In this document: positions 14,910-22,331 of the stretch, piece after piece
Layout: each line of letters opens with the position of its first letter
Position numbering within the stretch: the stretch's first letter is position 1
Translations under genes and position numbers: made by a program
Origin: CAYURR01 sp964446745
GTDB lineage: Bacteria > Bacillota > Clostridia > Lachnospirales > WQUN01
Assembly (NCBI GenBank): GCA_964446745.1
Contig: CAYURR010000027.1
Location: 1 to 22,735, forward strand
Direction: 5' to 3'
Length of the DNA stretch: 22,735 nt
The notes under the pieces: model-generated
Told to the model about the DNA's origin: nothing
Seen by the model: the letters and a program-made list of their open reading frames with translations, nothing else
Database searches by the model: none

Positions 14910-14928
14910 TGTAGCACATGACTATCAA
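14900..14928 (-). promoter_or_regulatory. Predicted promoter of the lipoprotein-MBL operon
   Basis: On the minus strand TTGATA (14923-14928), 17 bases, TATCAT (14900-14905). Its -10 overlaps the -10 of the divergent regulator promoter by two bases, so RNA polymerase should not occupy both at once. Confidence 0.55.
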
Positions 14929-14961
14929 GTGACTCTTCGGTCACTTCGTCCGGAGGCATAT

Positions 14962-15852
14962 ATGGATAAAAGCTACTCAGCGGATATCTCGACGATCATA
15001 CGGGAATATAGGATCAAGTGCGGATTTACGCAGCAGTATTTGGCAGAGGGCATTTGTTCAACCCGTCACCTGATCAGAATAGAAAAACACGAACAAGTCC
15101 CCCGCGCGGATATAGCCGAAAAGCTGTTGCAAAAGCTGGGTGTGGACTTTTATAAGAAAACAGACCTTGACAGTATCCGCTTGCATCAGGATATAGAGGA
15201 GATCATCATTTTGATCTCAAGCGGGCATTACGAGGATTTAATAGAACGGTATAACACATTGCGCGATCGGGAATATTTTGATGACACGGATATTTATGTA
15301 AAGCAATTCTGCCTGACATGCGAAGCTGTTTTACTATTTCGTATTGAAAGCAAACCCGAGCATGCAAACAAACTAATTATCAATGCTCTCTCACTGACTA
15401 TTCCGAGCTTTGCGATCAATAACATCAGCAAATATTACATAAGCGGAAACGAATACATCGCTATTAATCAAATGGCATTAATAAACGCTGAGATCGGCAA
15501 TATCGAGCCTGCCATCTATATCTGGAGACAGCTTAAAGCCTCTATCCTTTCCCATATGATGCCGCTGACATTTAAATCGGATACCCTCCCAGCCATCGCA
15601 TCGCATCTATCAAAATACCTATGTATCAACGGTCTATACGAAGAGGCATTAAACGAGTGCGAGGACGGCATCGAGTATTGCAGGAAAGGTAAACAATATC
15701 GCTGTATAGGCGATCTGTATTTCAATAAGGCTCACTGCTGTATAAGCCTCGGCGACAGCCAAAGCGCCGATGAGTGTTTTGAATGTGCGTATGTTTGGGC
15801 AAAAATGACTGGGGATATAATAAAGTCCGAGGAAATAAAAAAGGGGCTGTAG
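14962..15852 (+). CDS. XRE-family regulator with C-terminal TPR-like region
   Basis: A 296-residue cytoplasmic transcription factor. An N-terminal helix-turn-helix (about 9-62: TIIREYRIKCGFTQQYLAEG, then STRHLIRIEKHEQVPRADI) is followed by a long helical region ending in tetratricopeptide-like helices (YEEALNECEDGIEYCRKGKQ, FNKAHCCISLGDSQSADECF). This is the architecture of RNPP/Rgg-type regulators that bind small peptides, and of similar clostridial regulators with unknown ligands. Start ATG 14962 has GGAGG 5 bases upstream; the upstream ATG at 14929 falls in the leader hairpin. It is divergent from the lipoprotein gene and convergent with the Lpl operon, so both are candidate targets. No obvious pheromone gene is next to it. 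Ligand and targets are inferred only. Confidence 0.8.
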   Translation: MDKSYSADISTIIREYRIKCGFTQQYLAEGICSTRHLIRIEKHEQVPRADIAEKLLQKLGVDFYKKTDLDSIRLHQDIEEIIILISSGHYEDLIERYNTLRDREYFDDTDIYVKQFCLTCEAVLLFRIESKPEHANKLIINALSLTIPSFAINNISKYYISGNEYIAINQMALINAEIGNIEPAIYIWRQLKASILSHMMPLTFKSDTLPAIASHLSKYLCINGLYEEALNECEDGIEYCRKGKQYRCIGDLYFNKAHCCISLGDSQSADECFECAYVWAKMTGDIIKSEEIKKGL

Positions 15853-15884
15853 CAAAGCATAGTTATACTTAGCTACGGCCCCTT
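15841..15884. terminator. Bidirectional terminator between regulator and Lpl operon
   Basis: AAGGGGCTGTAGC (15841-15853) pairs with GCTACGGCCCCTT (15872-15884), 13 bp with one G-U, loop of 18 bases. On the minus strand it is followed by six T, which ends the binding-protein gene. On the plus strand a weaker TTATATTAT follows. The left arm includes the regulator's stop codon TAG (15850-15852). Confidence 0.8.
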
Positions 15885-15908
15885 ATATTATCTTACCTTG
15901 AAAATAGC

Positions 15909-17687
15909 TTACTTCTTATACTGCGCGCTATACGCGTTCTGATAGTTTTCTATCAACTTATCCATTCCCTGCTGTTTAAGCATTGTGACAAACTGATCAT
16001 ACTCGCCATCAATCTTCTTTGTGCCATTCATAAAGCCCGTCATGTATTCTTTGAGTGTGTTCGACAATTCGGTCTTCATGACCATCATTTCATCATTCTG
16101 CTCTTTGGTGAATTTAACCGGCGGCAGCTTGTTATCTGTTTTAGCAAATTTCATATAGTCCTCGGACACGACCTGCAGAAGTTTCTCAAGACCGTCTGAG
16201 CTATATATATCTGTGGTCTGATCAAAGGTCATACCGTTACGTACATCCACGGGACGATAATCTATACACTGCTGGCAGAGGTGGTCGTTTTGAGGATCCC
16301 TCTCTTGCCAAGGCTTCAACTGGGTATACAGTGCCGGTTTCCCGTTGATGCCTATCTCACCGTCTGTCGGGTAACGCCATGCTTCTCCCTCGACACCCAA
16401 GTACGAGCGCAATGTACCCTCGAGCGTATACATCACATCGCCCCACTTCACAGCGACCTCCGGATATTTACAATCCACGGAAATCAACATATCTCTTGCG
16501 GAAACACTGCCATAAGGATCATGCACAACACCCTGATAGCCTGCCGGTCCCTTTAGGGGGGTTACGGCACGGAACATCTTATAACGGTCGCCGCCAAGCT
16601 GCGCAAACATACCACCGTATCCGCCTCCGGCTGCACCTACGATATCTATCTCGGGGTTTTCTACCAGTTGGGTCAACTGCACCTGAGTATTTGAGAACGA
16701 CCCCTCATAATACAACCCCTCTGAATAGAGCTTGTTTAGAAACGTGAGTCCTTCAATCATGTCGGCTGAGTTGTAGAACGGAACCGTTACCTTACCGTCG
16801 TTACCTAAATACAGACCAAACGAGCTTGCCGTGCTGTCGGTTATGTTATAGTCATAGTAAAGGAACGAGTTCATTAAGAACGCATCATAGTTATCCCACC
16901 AGCTGTCCGATGCATGAGCACCTGCAAGGGCAATCTCGTCAGGCTTGCCGTTGCCGTTCGGATCCTTTTCCTTGAATGCCTTTAGCACCTGATAAAACTC
17001 ATCGGTGGTCGTCGGCATGCTAAGCCCAAGCTTATCGAGCCAGACTTGATTTATCCACATCTTACGCGAAACGGTACAGTGATAGCACTCGTTGACGCTG
17101 GGCATAGAGTAGATGTTTCCGTCGAGCTGTGTAATGATCTCACGCGAGCCCGGGAAGTTTTCCCATATCTTCTTTATCTCGACGCCGTTCTGATCGATCA
17201 GATCGTTCAGCGGCATCAGCAGATTTTCGGATACGCCGTATTGTTGTATCTGAGGCTCGGTAAAGCTTAGACCGAAGAACACATCCGGATAATTGCCGCT
17301 GGCCAGCACCAGATTTACCTTTTCTGTACGGCCCTCAAGCGGAATACCCTCATATTCGATCTTCACATTGGTTTTTTCTTCCATCCACTTTGTAAATGAA
17401 TGTGTATTCCAATCAATGATCGCGGGATGCTGCGTTACCAAAAATTTCAACTTCACATCTCCCACATTCGGAACGATTGGAAACTCACCCGGAGCCGAAA
17501 TCTGCACGTCACTTGAGGCGGTGTCGTTTGTTTTTGTGTCTGCCGCCGTGCTCTTGTTGTCAGATGCGGGAGCTTGATTCGTAGCCTGCTCTGTAGAAGC
17601 CGAATCAGTGCTAACCGTCTTGGCGCTGCAGCCTGACATGACTGTCAATAACATCACAGCTGCCATTAATAAGCATAGTTTACGCAT
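15909..17687 (-). CDS. Sugar ABC transporter substrate-binding lipoprotein, LplA-like
   Basis: A 592-residue lipoprotein. Signal peptide and lipobox MSGC (MRKLCLLMAAVMLLTVMSGC, lipidated Cys20), then a Ser/Thr/Ala/Asp-rich linker to about 65. The body has features of large carbohydrate-binding proteins of Firmicutes (SFTKWMEEKTNVKIEYEGIP, LVLASGNYPDVFFG, FKEKDPNGNGKPDEIALAGA). DPNGNGKPDE is a typical surface loop of the LplA/YtcQ kind. It captures a sugar or oligosaccharide outside the membrane and passes it to the two permeases encoded just upstream on the same strand; gap to the LplC-like gene 33 bases. ATG with GGAGG 6 bases upstream. Substrate unknown (alpha-glucuronides, xylo-, and pectic oligosaccharides are all known for relatives). 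Confidence 0.88.
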   Translation of the reverse strand: MRKLCLLMAAVMLLTVMSGCSAKTVSTDSASTEQATNQAPASDNKSTAADTKTNDTASSDVQISAPGEFPIVPNVGDVKLKFLVTQHPAIIDWNTHSFTKWMEEKTNVKIEYEGIPLEGRTEKVNLVLASGNYPDVFFGLSFTEPQIQQYGVSENLLMPLNDLIDQNGVEIKKIWENFPGSREIITQLDGNIYSMPSVNECYHCTVSRKMWINQVWLDKLGLSMPTTTDEFYQVLKAFKEKDPNGNGKPDEIALAGAHASDSWWDNYDAFLMNSFLYYDYNITDSTASSFGLYLGNDGKVTVPFYNSADMIEGLTFLNKLYSEGLYYEGSFSNTQVQLTQLVENPEIDIVGAAGGGYGGMFAQLGGDRYKMFRAVTPLKGPAGYQGVVHDPYGSVSARDMLISVDCKYPEVAVKWGDVMYTLEGTLRSYLGVEGEAWRYPTDGEIGINGKPALYTQLKPWQERDPQNDHLCQQCIDYRPVDVRNGMTFDQTTDIYSSDGLEKLLQVVSEDYMKFAKTDNKLPPVKFTKEQNDEMMVMKTELSNTLKEYMTGFMNGTKKIDGEYDQFVTMLKQQGMDKLIENYQNAYSAQYKK

Positions 17688-17720
17688 TTCATGCCTCCTT
17701 AATATGTTTTGTATTTTAGA

Positions 17721-18608
17721 TCAACCCTTCAACGAGCCGATCATGATACCTTGAATAAAGTACTTTTGTACAAACGGATACAATAGCAGCGGCGGCACAC
17801 TCGCGATAACGATGATAGCGTATTTGAGCACATTAATGAGGCCTTGCCGCATAGCAAGCTCCTTTGCGTCCACGATCATGCTCGGATCGATCTGGTTCAT
17901 GATCAGTATATTACGTAACACAACCTGCAGCGGAAACAGGTTCTTGTCTGTCAGATAAATAAACGCATCGAAATATGAGCCCCATATGCCTACAGCCGAA
18001 TACAATCCTATGACTGCAATGATCGGTGTCGACAGTGGCAGCACGATCTTAAACAACATCCTAATAGGTCCGCAGCCGTCCAGATTCGCGGATTCGTATA
18101 GCTCCTCGGGGATAGTAGTTTGTAGATATGTACGGGTTAGTATTACAAACCATACATTCATGGCGCCCGGTATAACCATAGCCCAGATAGTATTTAAAAG
18201 CTTTAATTTACTAACAACGAGATATGTAGGGATCAGGCCGCCCGAGAAGAACATCGTAAAGACCAATATCCATGAGATAATATTACGCCCGAACAGCTGC
18301 TTACGTGAGAGCGGATACGCGCACAGTATACACATACACAGATTTACCGCGGTTCCGATCACCGTATAAATGAAAGAGTTTTTATAGCCGATCAGTATCA
18401 GGTCATTACGAAACGCGGCCTTGTAGGCATATAGCGTCGGCTCCACGGGCCACAGAAACACCTTGCCGGACATGACAGCAGGTGTCGACGAAAACGAAGC
18501 GCTAACGACGTAAATAATCGGATACGCAACTACTAATCCGGCAATGATCAGCAATCCATAGATGATAATCGTAAAAATCATATCGTCCCAACTCATGCGT
18601 TTAGTCAA
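17721..18608 (-). CDS. Carbohydrate ABC transporter permease, LplC-like
   Basis: A membrane permease of the MalG/LplC type, 295 residues from the chosen start. Six hydrophobic segments are visible (first about 12-32, FTIIIYGLLIIAGLVVAYP). The EAA loop that docks the ATPase is ELYESANLDGCGPIRMLFKI, followed by VLPLSTPII. The start is uncertain: GTG at 18617 lies directly against the GGGGG site, whereas TTG at 18608 is 8 bases from it, so I prefer TTG. The LplB-like stop lies only 12 bases upstream and its codons overlap the ribosome binding site, which suggests translational coupling. The operon has no ATP-binding gene; a shared MsmX-type ATPase elsewhere is normal for this family. Confidence 0.88.
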   Translation of the reverse strand: MTKRMSWDDMIFTIIIYGLLIIAGLVVAYPIIYVVSASFSSTPAVMSGKVFLWPVEPTLYAYKAAFRNDLILIGYKNSFIYTVIGTAVNLCMCILCAYPLSRKQLFGRNIISWILVFTMFFSGGLIPTYLVVSKLKLLNTIWAMVIPGAMNVWFVILTRTYLQTTIPEELYESANLDGCGPIRMLFKIVLPLSTPIIAVIGLYSAVGIWGSYFDAFIYLTDKNLFPLQVVLRNILIMNQIDPSMIVDAKELAMRQGLINVLKYAIIVIASVPPLLLYPFVQKYFIQGIMIGSLKG

Positions 18609-18620
18609 TCTAAGCACCCC

Positions 18621-19544
18621 CTACCATAGTGATGTTTCTGAGAGCCGAGATGATGCAAAGTTGCATATCGTCAGCAATATCAAGCTTACAATCGAGTTGA
18701 ACAGGCCGACAGCTGCGGAAAAGCTGTAGTTCATATTTTGCAGGCCCATTTTATATACATAGGTGGAGATTATCTCTGAGACGCGGATATTTGTACCGTT
18801 TTGCATCAGATAAGCCTTTTCGAATCCGACGTTTAGGATGGCACCGGCGTTTAAGATGAGTAATGTGATGATCGTGGGCATGATACCCGGCAGATCGACA
18901 TTGATAACTCTGCGAAACTTGTTAGCACCGTCTACCATCGCGGCATCATACAGCTCGGTATTGATACCGGATAGCGCTGCCAAGTATATAACCGCTGAAT
19001 ATCCTGTAGTCTGCCAGACACCCGACCAGACATAGAGGTGTGGGAAATAGGATGCTATGCTCGTATAGGATTGTCGCTGGACGCCAAAGCCAGCCAAGAA
19101 GACGTTTACAATACCGACCTGAAGGTCAAAAAACTGTGTAACCATAGCAACGAGAACAACAGTAGATATGAAATACGGCATATATGTAATCATTTGAATC
19201 GTTTTTTTGAAGAACTTGCGCTTGCATTCATTAAGCGCTATAGCCAATACCACCGCGAGCGGAAAGCTCATTAATAACGAATACAGGCTCAAGGTCAGGG
19301 TATTACCGATGATCTGCCAAAACGACGGCGCGTTAAAAAAGGTTTTAAAGTGCTTGAGTCCGACCCATGGGCTACCATAGAAACCCAATCGTGTTTTAAA
19401 ATCACGAAACGCAATCTGTACACCATACATGGGTACATACTTAAATACAATCAGATACGTGATAGGTAAAAGCAGCAAGATATAGTACGGGATACTCTTA
19501 ACGAAAGCTCTTCGGTAAACGGTAATTTTTTTATTAATGTTCAC
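18621..19544 (-). CDS. Sugar ABC transporter permease, LplB-like
   Basis: A 307-residue permease of the MalF/LplB type, first gene of the operon. The opening (PYYILLLLPITYLIVFKYVP) and YGVQIAFRDFKTRLGFYGSP, WVGLKHF are characteristic of the LplB/YteP group. The EAA loop is INTELYDAAMVDGANKFRRV, then DLPGIMPT. About six membrane segments. The start GTG at 19544 uses AGGATGG (19554-19560) 9 bases upstream; the nearer GGAG overlaps the start codon itself. It forms a heterodimer with the LplC-like permease and is fed by the binding protein at the operon end. Confidence 0.88.
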   Translation of the reverse strand: MNINKKITVYRRAFVKSIPYYILLLLPITYLIVFKYVPMYGVQIAFRDFKTRLGFYGSPWVGLKHFKTFFNAPSFWQIIGNTLTLSLYSLLMSFPLAVVLAIALNECKRKFFKKTIQMITYMPYFISTVVLVAMVTQFFDLQVGIVNVFLAGFGVQRQSYTSIASYFPHLYVWSGVWQTTGYSAVIYLAALSGINTELYDAAMVDGANKFRRVINVDLPGIMPTIITLLILNAGAILNVGFEKAYLMQNGTNIRVSEIISTYVYKMGLQNMNYSFSAAVGLFNSIVSLILLTICNFASSRLSETSLW

Positions 19545-19590
19545 TCCATATCACCATCCTCACAAAGCATAAGTATGTTTCTTATGTACA

Positions 19591-19619
19591 ATATTAACAC
19601 TCGTATTGTGATATGTAAA
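19591..19619 (-). promoter_or_regulatory. Predicted promoter of the Lpl operon
   Basis: On the minus strand TTTACA (19614-19619), 17 bases, TAATAT (19591-19596) preceded by GTGT. Predicted start about 19584, leaving roughly 40 bases to the GTG at 19544. A small dyad CATAAG/CTTATG (19568-19586) lies in that leader. Confidence 0.5.
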
Positions 19620-19626
19620 TACATAT
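19611..19626. promoter_or_regulatory. 16-bp palindrome on the Lpl promoter, candidate operator
   Basis: ATATGTA-AA-TACATAT is a perfect 7-2-7 inverted repeat that covers the whole -35 hexamer of the predicted Lpl promoter. Repressor binding here would block transcription. It is AT-rich, so a chance palindrome is possible. Confidence 0.45.
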
Positions 19627-19646
19627 TGCCACTTTGCACAAATTAT

Positions 19647-19676
19647 TTGACTCCATCCAACAACTTGTGTTAGAAT
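19647..19676 (+). promoter_or_regulatory. Predicted promoter of the infC-rpmI-rplT operon
   Basis: TTGACT (19647-19652), 18 bases, TAGAAT (19671-19676) with TGTGT ahead. The start would be near 19683, giving a leader of about 220 bases before infC. The block CAACTTGTGTTAGAATG (19661-19677) is identical to that in the xylB promoter. Confidence 0.65.
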
Positions 19677-19682
19677 GCTTTC

Positions 19683-19903
19683 ATTAAAGCAGAATCTCAT
19701 TCTCACCCGGGTCGCTTGAGACGTAGGGTCAATAGGTTTTTCTATGCGGATTGTTATGATAGAACTATGTTAATGCGCATACATTGCATACATTTTTTAT
19801 CGTTCATATCCTGATATCAAATGACTAACCCACTGAGAGTGAGCCTATGCTTGCTCTCTTTTTATTTTCAAACTACATGTACACAAAATGGAGGTGTTCA
19901 TTT
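19683..19903 (+). ncRNA. L20-leader-type attenuator of infC
   Basis: The untranslated leader ends in an intrinsic terminator (19835-19868) and holds a competing long-range pairing: CTCATTCTCA (19696-19705) can pair with TGAGAGTGAG (19834-19843), nine Watson-Crick pairs and one G-U, taking up the left arm of the terminator. This matches the logic of the L20 leader of Firmicutes, in which ribosomal protein L20 binds the leader and favours premature termination, so the operon is feedback-controlled. Binding of L20 here is inferred from position and architecture; I cannot confirm the covariance model. Confidence 0.65.
19835..19868 (+). terminator. Attenuator terminator ahead of infC
   Basis: A 10-bp stem GAGAGTGAGC/GCTTGCTCTC (19835-19844 with 19849-19858; two G-U pairs), loop CTAT, followed by TTTTTATTTT. 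It stands 36 bases before the infC start, so its job must be conditional. Confidence 0.75.
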
Positions 19904-20410
19904 ATTACCGAATTAATGATCAATGACGAGATCAGGGACAAGGAAGTCCGCCTTATTGACGCAGATGGCACGCAGCTCGGCGTTATGTCCAACCGAGACG
20001 CTATGAAGATTGCCGACGACAAACGTATGGACTTGGTCAAGATTTCGCCGACGGCGAAGCCGCCTGTTTGTAAGGTCATGGATTATTCAAAATTCAAGTT
20101 CGACCAGGCGAAAAAGGACAAGGAAGCGCGTAAAAAACAGAAGACAATCGACATAAAGGAATTGCGCCTATCGCCCAATATTGACACTCACGACATTAAT
20201 GTGAAGGTAAATAAAGCTATCGAATTTCTTAAGGGCGGAGACAAGGTCAAGATCACGATACGTTTCCGCGGCAGAGAGCTCGGTCATACAGATATCGCAT
20301 ATGGTATCATGCATGATTTTGCTCAGCAGGTATCGGAGCACGGTATCGTCGAAAAGCCTCCACGTATGGAGACAAAGTCGATGGCGATGTTCTTGACTCC
20401 GAAGATTTGA
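19904..20410 (+). CDS. infC: Translation initiation factor IF-3 (ATT start)
   Basis: A 168-residue protein of normal length. IF-3 binds the 30S subunit, keeps it apart from 50S and checks start codon and initiator tRNA. Seen: N-domain (MINDEIRDKEVRLIDADGTQ, NRDAMKIADDKRMDLVKISP, AKPPVCKVMDYSKFKFD), Lys-rich linker (KKDKEARKKQK), C-domain (IKELRLSPNIDTHDINVKV, KVKITIRFRGRELGH). The start is ATT at 19904: TGGAGGTG (19889-19896) lies 7 bases before it. The first in-frame ATG, four codons later, is too far from that site, and the ATG at 19847 would place codons in the terminator. An ATT start is a known trait of infC that IF-3 itself discriminates against, giving autoregulation. First gene of infC-rpmI-rplT. 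Confidence 0.95.
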   Translation: MTELMINDEIRDKEVRLIDADGTQLGVMSNRDAMKIADDKRMDLVKISPTAKPPVCKVMDYSKFKFDQAKKDKEARKKQKTIDIKELRLSPNIDTHDINVKVNKAIEFLKGGDKVKITIRFRGRELGHTDIAYGIMHDFAQQVSEHGIVEKPPRMETKSMAMFLTPKI

Positions 20411-20433
20411 CAACTGACAAGGAGGATTTAACC

Positions 20434-20631
20434 ATGCCAAAAGTAAAAACAAAGAAGGCCGCTACAAAGCGTTTTAAGATAACCGCAAGCGGTAAGTTCA
20501 AGTATCCAAAGGCTAACAAACAGCACATCTTGGGTCACAAGAGCCCGAAGCGCAAGATGGGACTGCGCAAGGCCGGTATCGTTGACAAGACGAACCAGGT
20601 AGCAGTACGTCGCATGATGCCCTACGCTTAA
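20434..20631 (+). CDS. rpmI: Ribosomal protein bL35
   Basis: A 65-residue, very basic 50S protein, normal length. Seen: MPKVKTKKAATKRFKITASG at the start, then KANKQHILGHKSPKRK and the terminal VRRMMPYA. Start ATG 20434 has AAGGAGG 8 bases upstream; the ATG at 20407 precedes that site and is not used. It is the middle gene of the infC operon, 23 bases after infC. Confidence 0.97.
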   Translation: MPKVKTKKAATKRFKITASGKFKYPKANKQHILGHKSPKRKMGLRKAGIVDKTNQVAVRRMMPYA

Positions 20632-20674
20632 GATTTTTGCAGCAGCCTACGCATAAGACAGGAGGAATATTTTT

Positions 20675-21031
20675 ATGGCAAGGATAAAAGGTGCTATAAA
20701 CGCGAGAAAAAGACATAAGAAGATATTAAAGCTCGCGAAGGGATATTGGGGTTCACGCAGCAAGCAATACCGCGTAGCTAAGCAATCGGTCATGAGGGCC
20801 ATGGCTCACGCGTTTGCAGGACGCAAGCAGACAAAGAGGGAATACCGCAGGCTCTGGATCACACGTATCAATGCTGCCGCTCGCAACAATGATATCTCAT
20901 ACAGCAAGCTCATGAACGGCTTAAAGCTCGCGGGTATTAACATCAACAGAAAGATGCTCGCCGAAATGGCGGTCAACGACAGTGCTTCGTTTACAAAACT
21001 TGTGGATTCGGCAAAAAGACATCTGGGTTAA
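20675..21031 (+). CDS. rplT: Ribosomal protein bL20
   Basis: A 118-residue basic 50S assembly protein, normal length. Seen: ARIKGAINARKRHKKILKLA, GYWGSRSKQYRVAKQSVMRA, then RREYRRLW-like KREYRRLWITRINAAAR and GININRKMLAEMAV. In Firmicutes this protein is the usual repressor of its own operon through the leader described at 19683-19903. ATG with AGGAGGA upstream. No T-rich terminator follows; only the small hairpin CATCC-AAA-GGATG (21050-21062) stands before the next gene, so read-through is likely. Confidence 0.97.
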   Translation: MARIKGAINARKRHKKILKLAKGYWGSRSKQYRVAKQSVMRAMAHAFAGRKQTKREYRRLWITRINAAARNNDISYSKLMNGLKLAGININRKMLAEMAVNDSASFTKLVDSAKRHLG

Positions 21032-21079
21032 GGCATAAAGATAAAAGGACATCCAAAGGATGCGTAGGGAGAGATGCTT

Positions 21080-22318
21080 ATGAAGCTCTTTGTTACGGCA
21101 TTACCTGTATTCGATTCTCAGATGGCCGTCGAGGCTTACTGGCTGTCATATCACGACAGTAGTAAGCTATTCGGCCTTGCGAACGATTTCAAGAGTTTTG
21201 ACGGCGCGATGCATATGCCCGGTGTGGATCTGTTGGAAATGGTCGGCGTAGAGCCCTTTACAGGCGGTAAGAAGATTTTTGTGCATATCAGTGAGGTTCA
21301 GCTCTTGGCCGGCACAATCACACAGTCCAAGATAGAGCCGAGTCTTCTCATCTGCGTGCTGTCAAAAGACATTCCGCCGACAGATAATTATTATGATATC
21401 TGTAAGACCTTGGTTCAGCTCGGCTATACGCTCGCGATCGAATACCTTCCCTACAATGAGACCACTGCCAAGCTCTACGATCTCTGTAAATACGTGGTGT
21501 TTGATTATTCGTTGCCATCGACGATGGGTGAACTGTTGATGCTCTCGAAGTATCTGCCTCGGATACGCGCTCTGCTTTTAAATGTATCGAGCATAGTAAC
21601 CTTCGAGGGTCTTAAATCGATGTCCAATCTCTGCTTTGAGGGTAGCTTTTATAACCAGCCTATTTCAAAGACTAACACAAGGGTCTCGCCGATCAAGGCA
21701 AACTGCTTGCAATTATTGAAATTGGCCGGTGAAGAGGACACAGACATTACTCGGATAGTCGAGCTTTTAAACCGCGATGTCTCATTGCCGATCTCATTGC
21801 TCAAGTTTATAAATTCACCCGCATTCGCGTTATCACGTCAGATTGATTCCATCCAACAGGCTGTCACATTGCTCGGTCTTATTGAGATGAAGAAATGGAT
21901 CATGATGATCGTTTCGACGCAGGTCGCCGAGGACAGCCCGAGCGAGATCACGAAGCTCTCGCTGATCCGTGCAAAATTTGCCGAGAACCTCGCGCCAAAG
22001 TTTAAGCGTGACGATCTCTCGAGTTCTAGCATGTTCTTATTGGGACTGTTTTCGCTTATTGACGTCGTACTTGAAAAGCCCATGGCCGAGGCCATTGATG
22101 AGATATCCGTAAACCCGCGTATACGCGACGCCTTGGTCTTAAAAGCCGGCGTGTATTACGATGTGATGCATCTGATATATTCCTACGAACGTGCAGACTG
22201 GGCGGGCGTAGGTATTGTGATGATGCGTTACGAGCTCGAGGCTGATGATATCAGCAATGCGTTTATATCATCACTGACATGGTACCGTGATTTCCTGCAG
22301 CATATACAGATACATTAA
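21080..22318 (+). CDS. HDOD-domain protein with degenerate EAL-like half
   Basis: A 412-residue cytoplasmic protein of the YuxH/CdgJ type. The N-terminal part (about 1-195) looks like an EAL fold (VTALPVFDSQMAVEAYWLSY in place of the usual PIFD-x-YELLYR opening) but lacks the EAL triad and metal ligands, so cyclic-di-GMP phosphodiesterase activity is unlikely. From about 205 to 400 it has an HDOD domain (SPIKANCLQLLKLAGEEDTD, IVELLNRDVSLPISLLKFIN, IQQAVTLLGLIEMKKWIMMI), a non-catalytic HD relative used in signalling. Start: ATG at 21080, because GGGAG (21067-21071) is 8 bases upstream; the ATG at 21074 is only 2 bases from it. It follows rplT by 48 bases and may share its transcript. Partner and signal unknown. 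Confidence 0.82.
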   Translation: MKLFVTALPVFDSQMAVEAYWLSYHDSSKLFGLANDFKSFDGAMHMPGVDLLEMVGVEPFTGGKKIFVHISEVQLLAGTITQSKIEPSLLICVLSKDIPPTDNYYDICKTLVQLGYTLAIEYLPYNETTAKLYDLCKYVVFDYSLPSTMGELLMLSKYLPRIRALLLNVSSIVTFEGLKSMSNLCFEGSFYNQPISKTNTRVSPIKANCLQLLKLAGEEDTDITRIVELLNRDVSLPISLLKFINSPAFALSRQIDSIQQAVTLLGLIEMKKWIMMIVSTQVAEDSPSEITKLSLIRAKFAENLAPKFKRDDLSSSSMFLLGLFSLIDVVLEKPMAEAIDEISVNPRIRDALVLKAGVYYDVMHLIYSYERADWAGVGIVMMRYELEADDISNAFISSLTWYRDFLQHIQIH

Positions 22319-22331
22319 TCGGAGGCAACTT

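Noticed and set aside
14929..14961. Longer start of the XRE-TPR regulator
   Set aside because: The upstream start overlaps a leader hairpin and has no ribosome binding site; GGAGG precedes the ATG at 14962.
14862..15908. Peptide pheromone partner of the TPR regulator
   Set aside because: I found no small secreted-peptide frame with a ribosome binding site near the regulator; a peptide ligand is only a family possibility.
19847..19903. N-terminal extension of IF-3 from the ATG at 19847
   Set aside because: These codons span the attenuator terminator and T-run, and the ribosome binding site lies downstream of that ATG.
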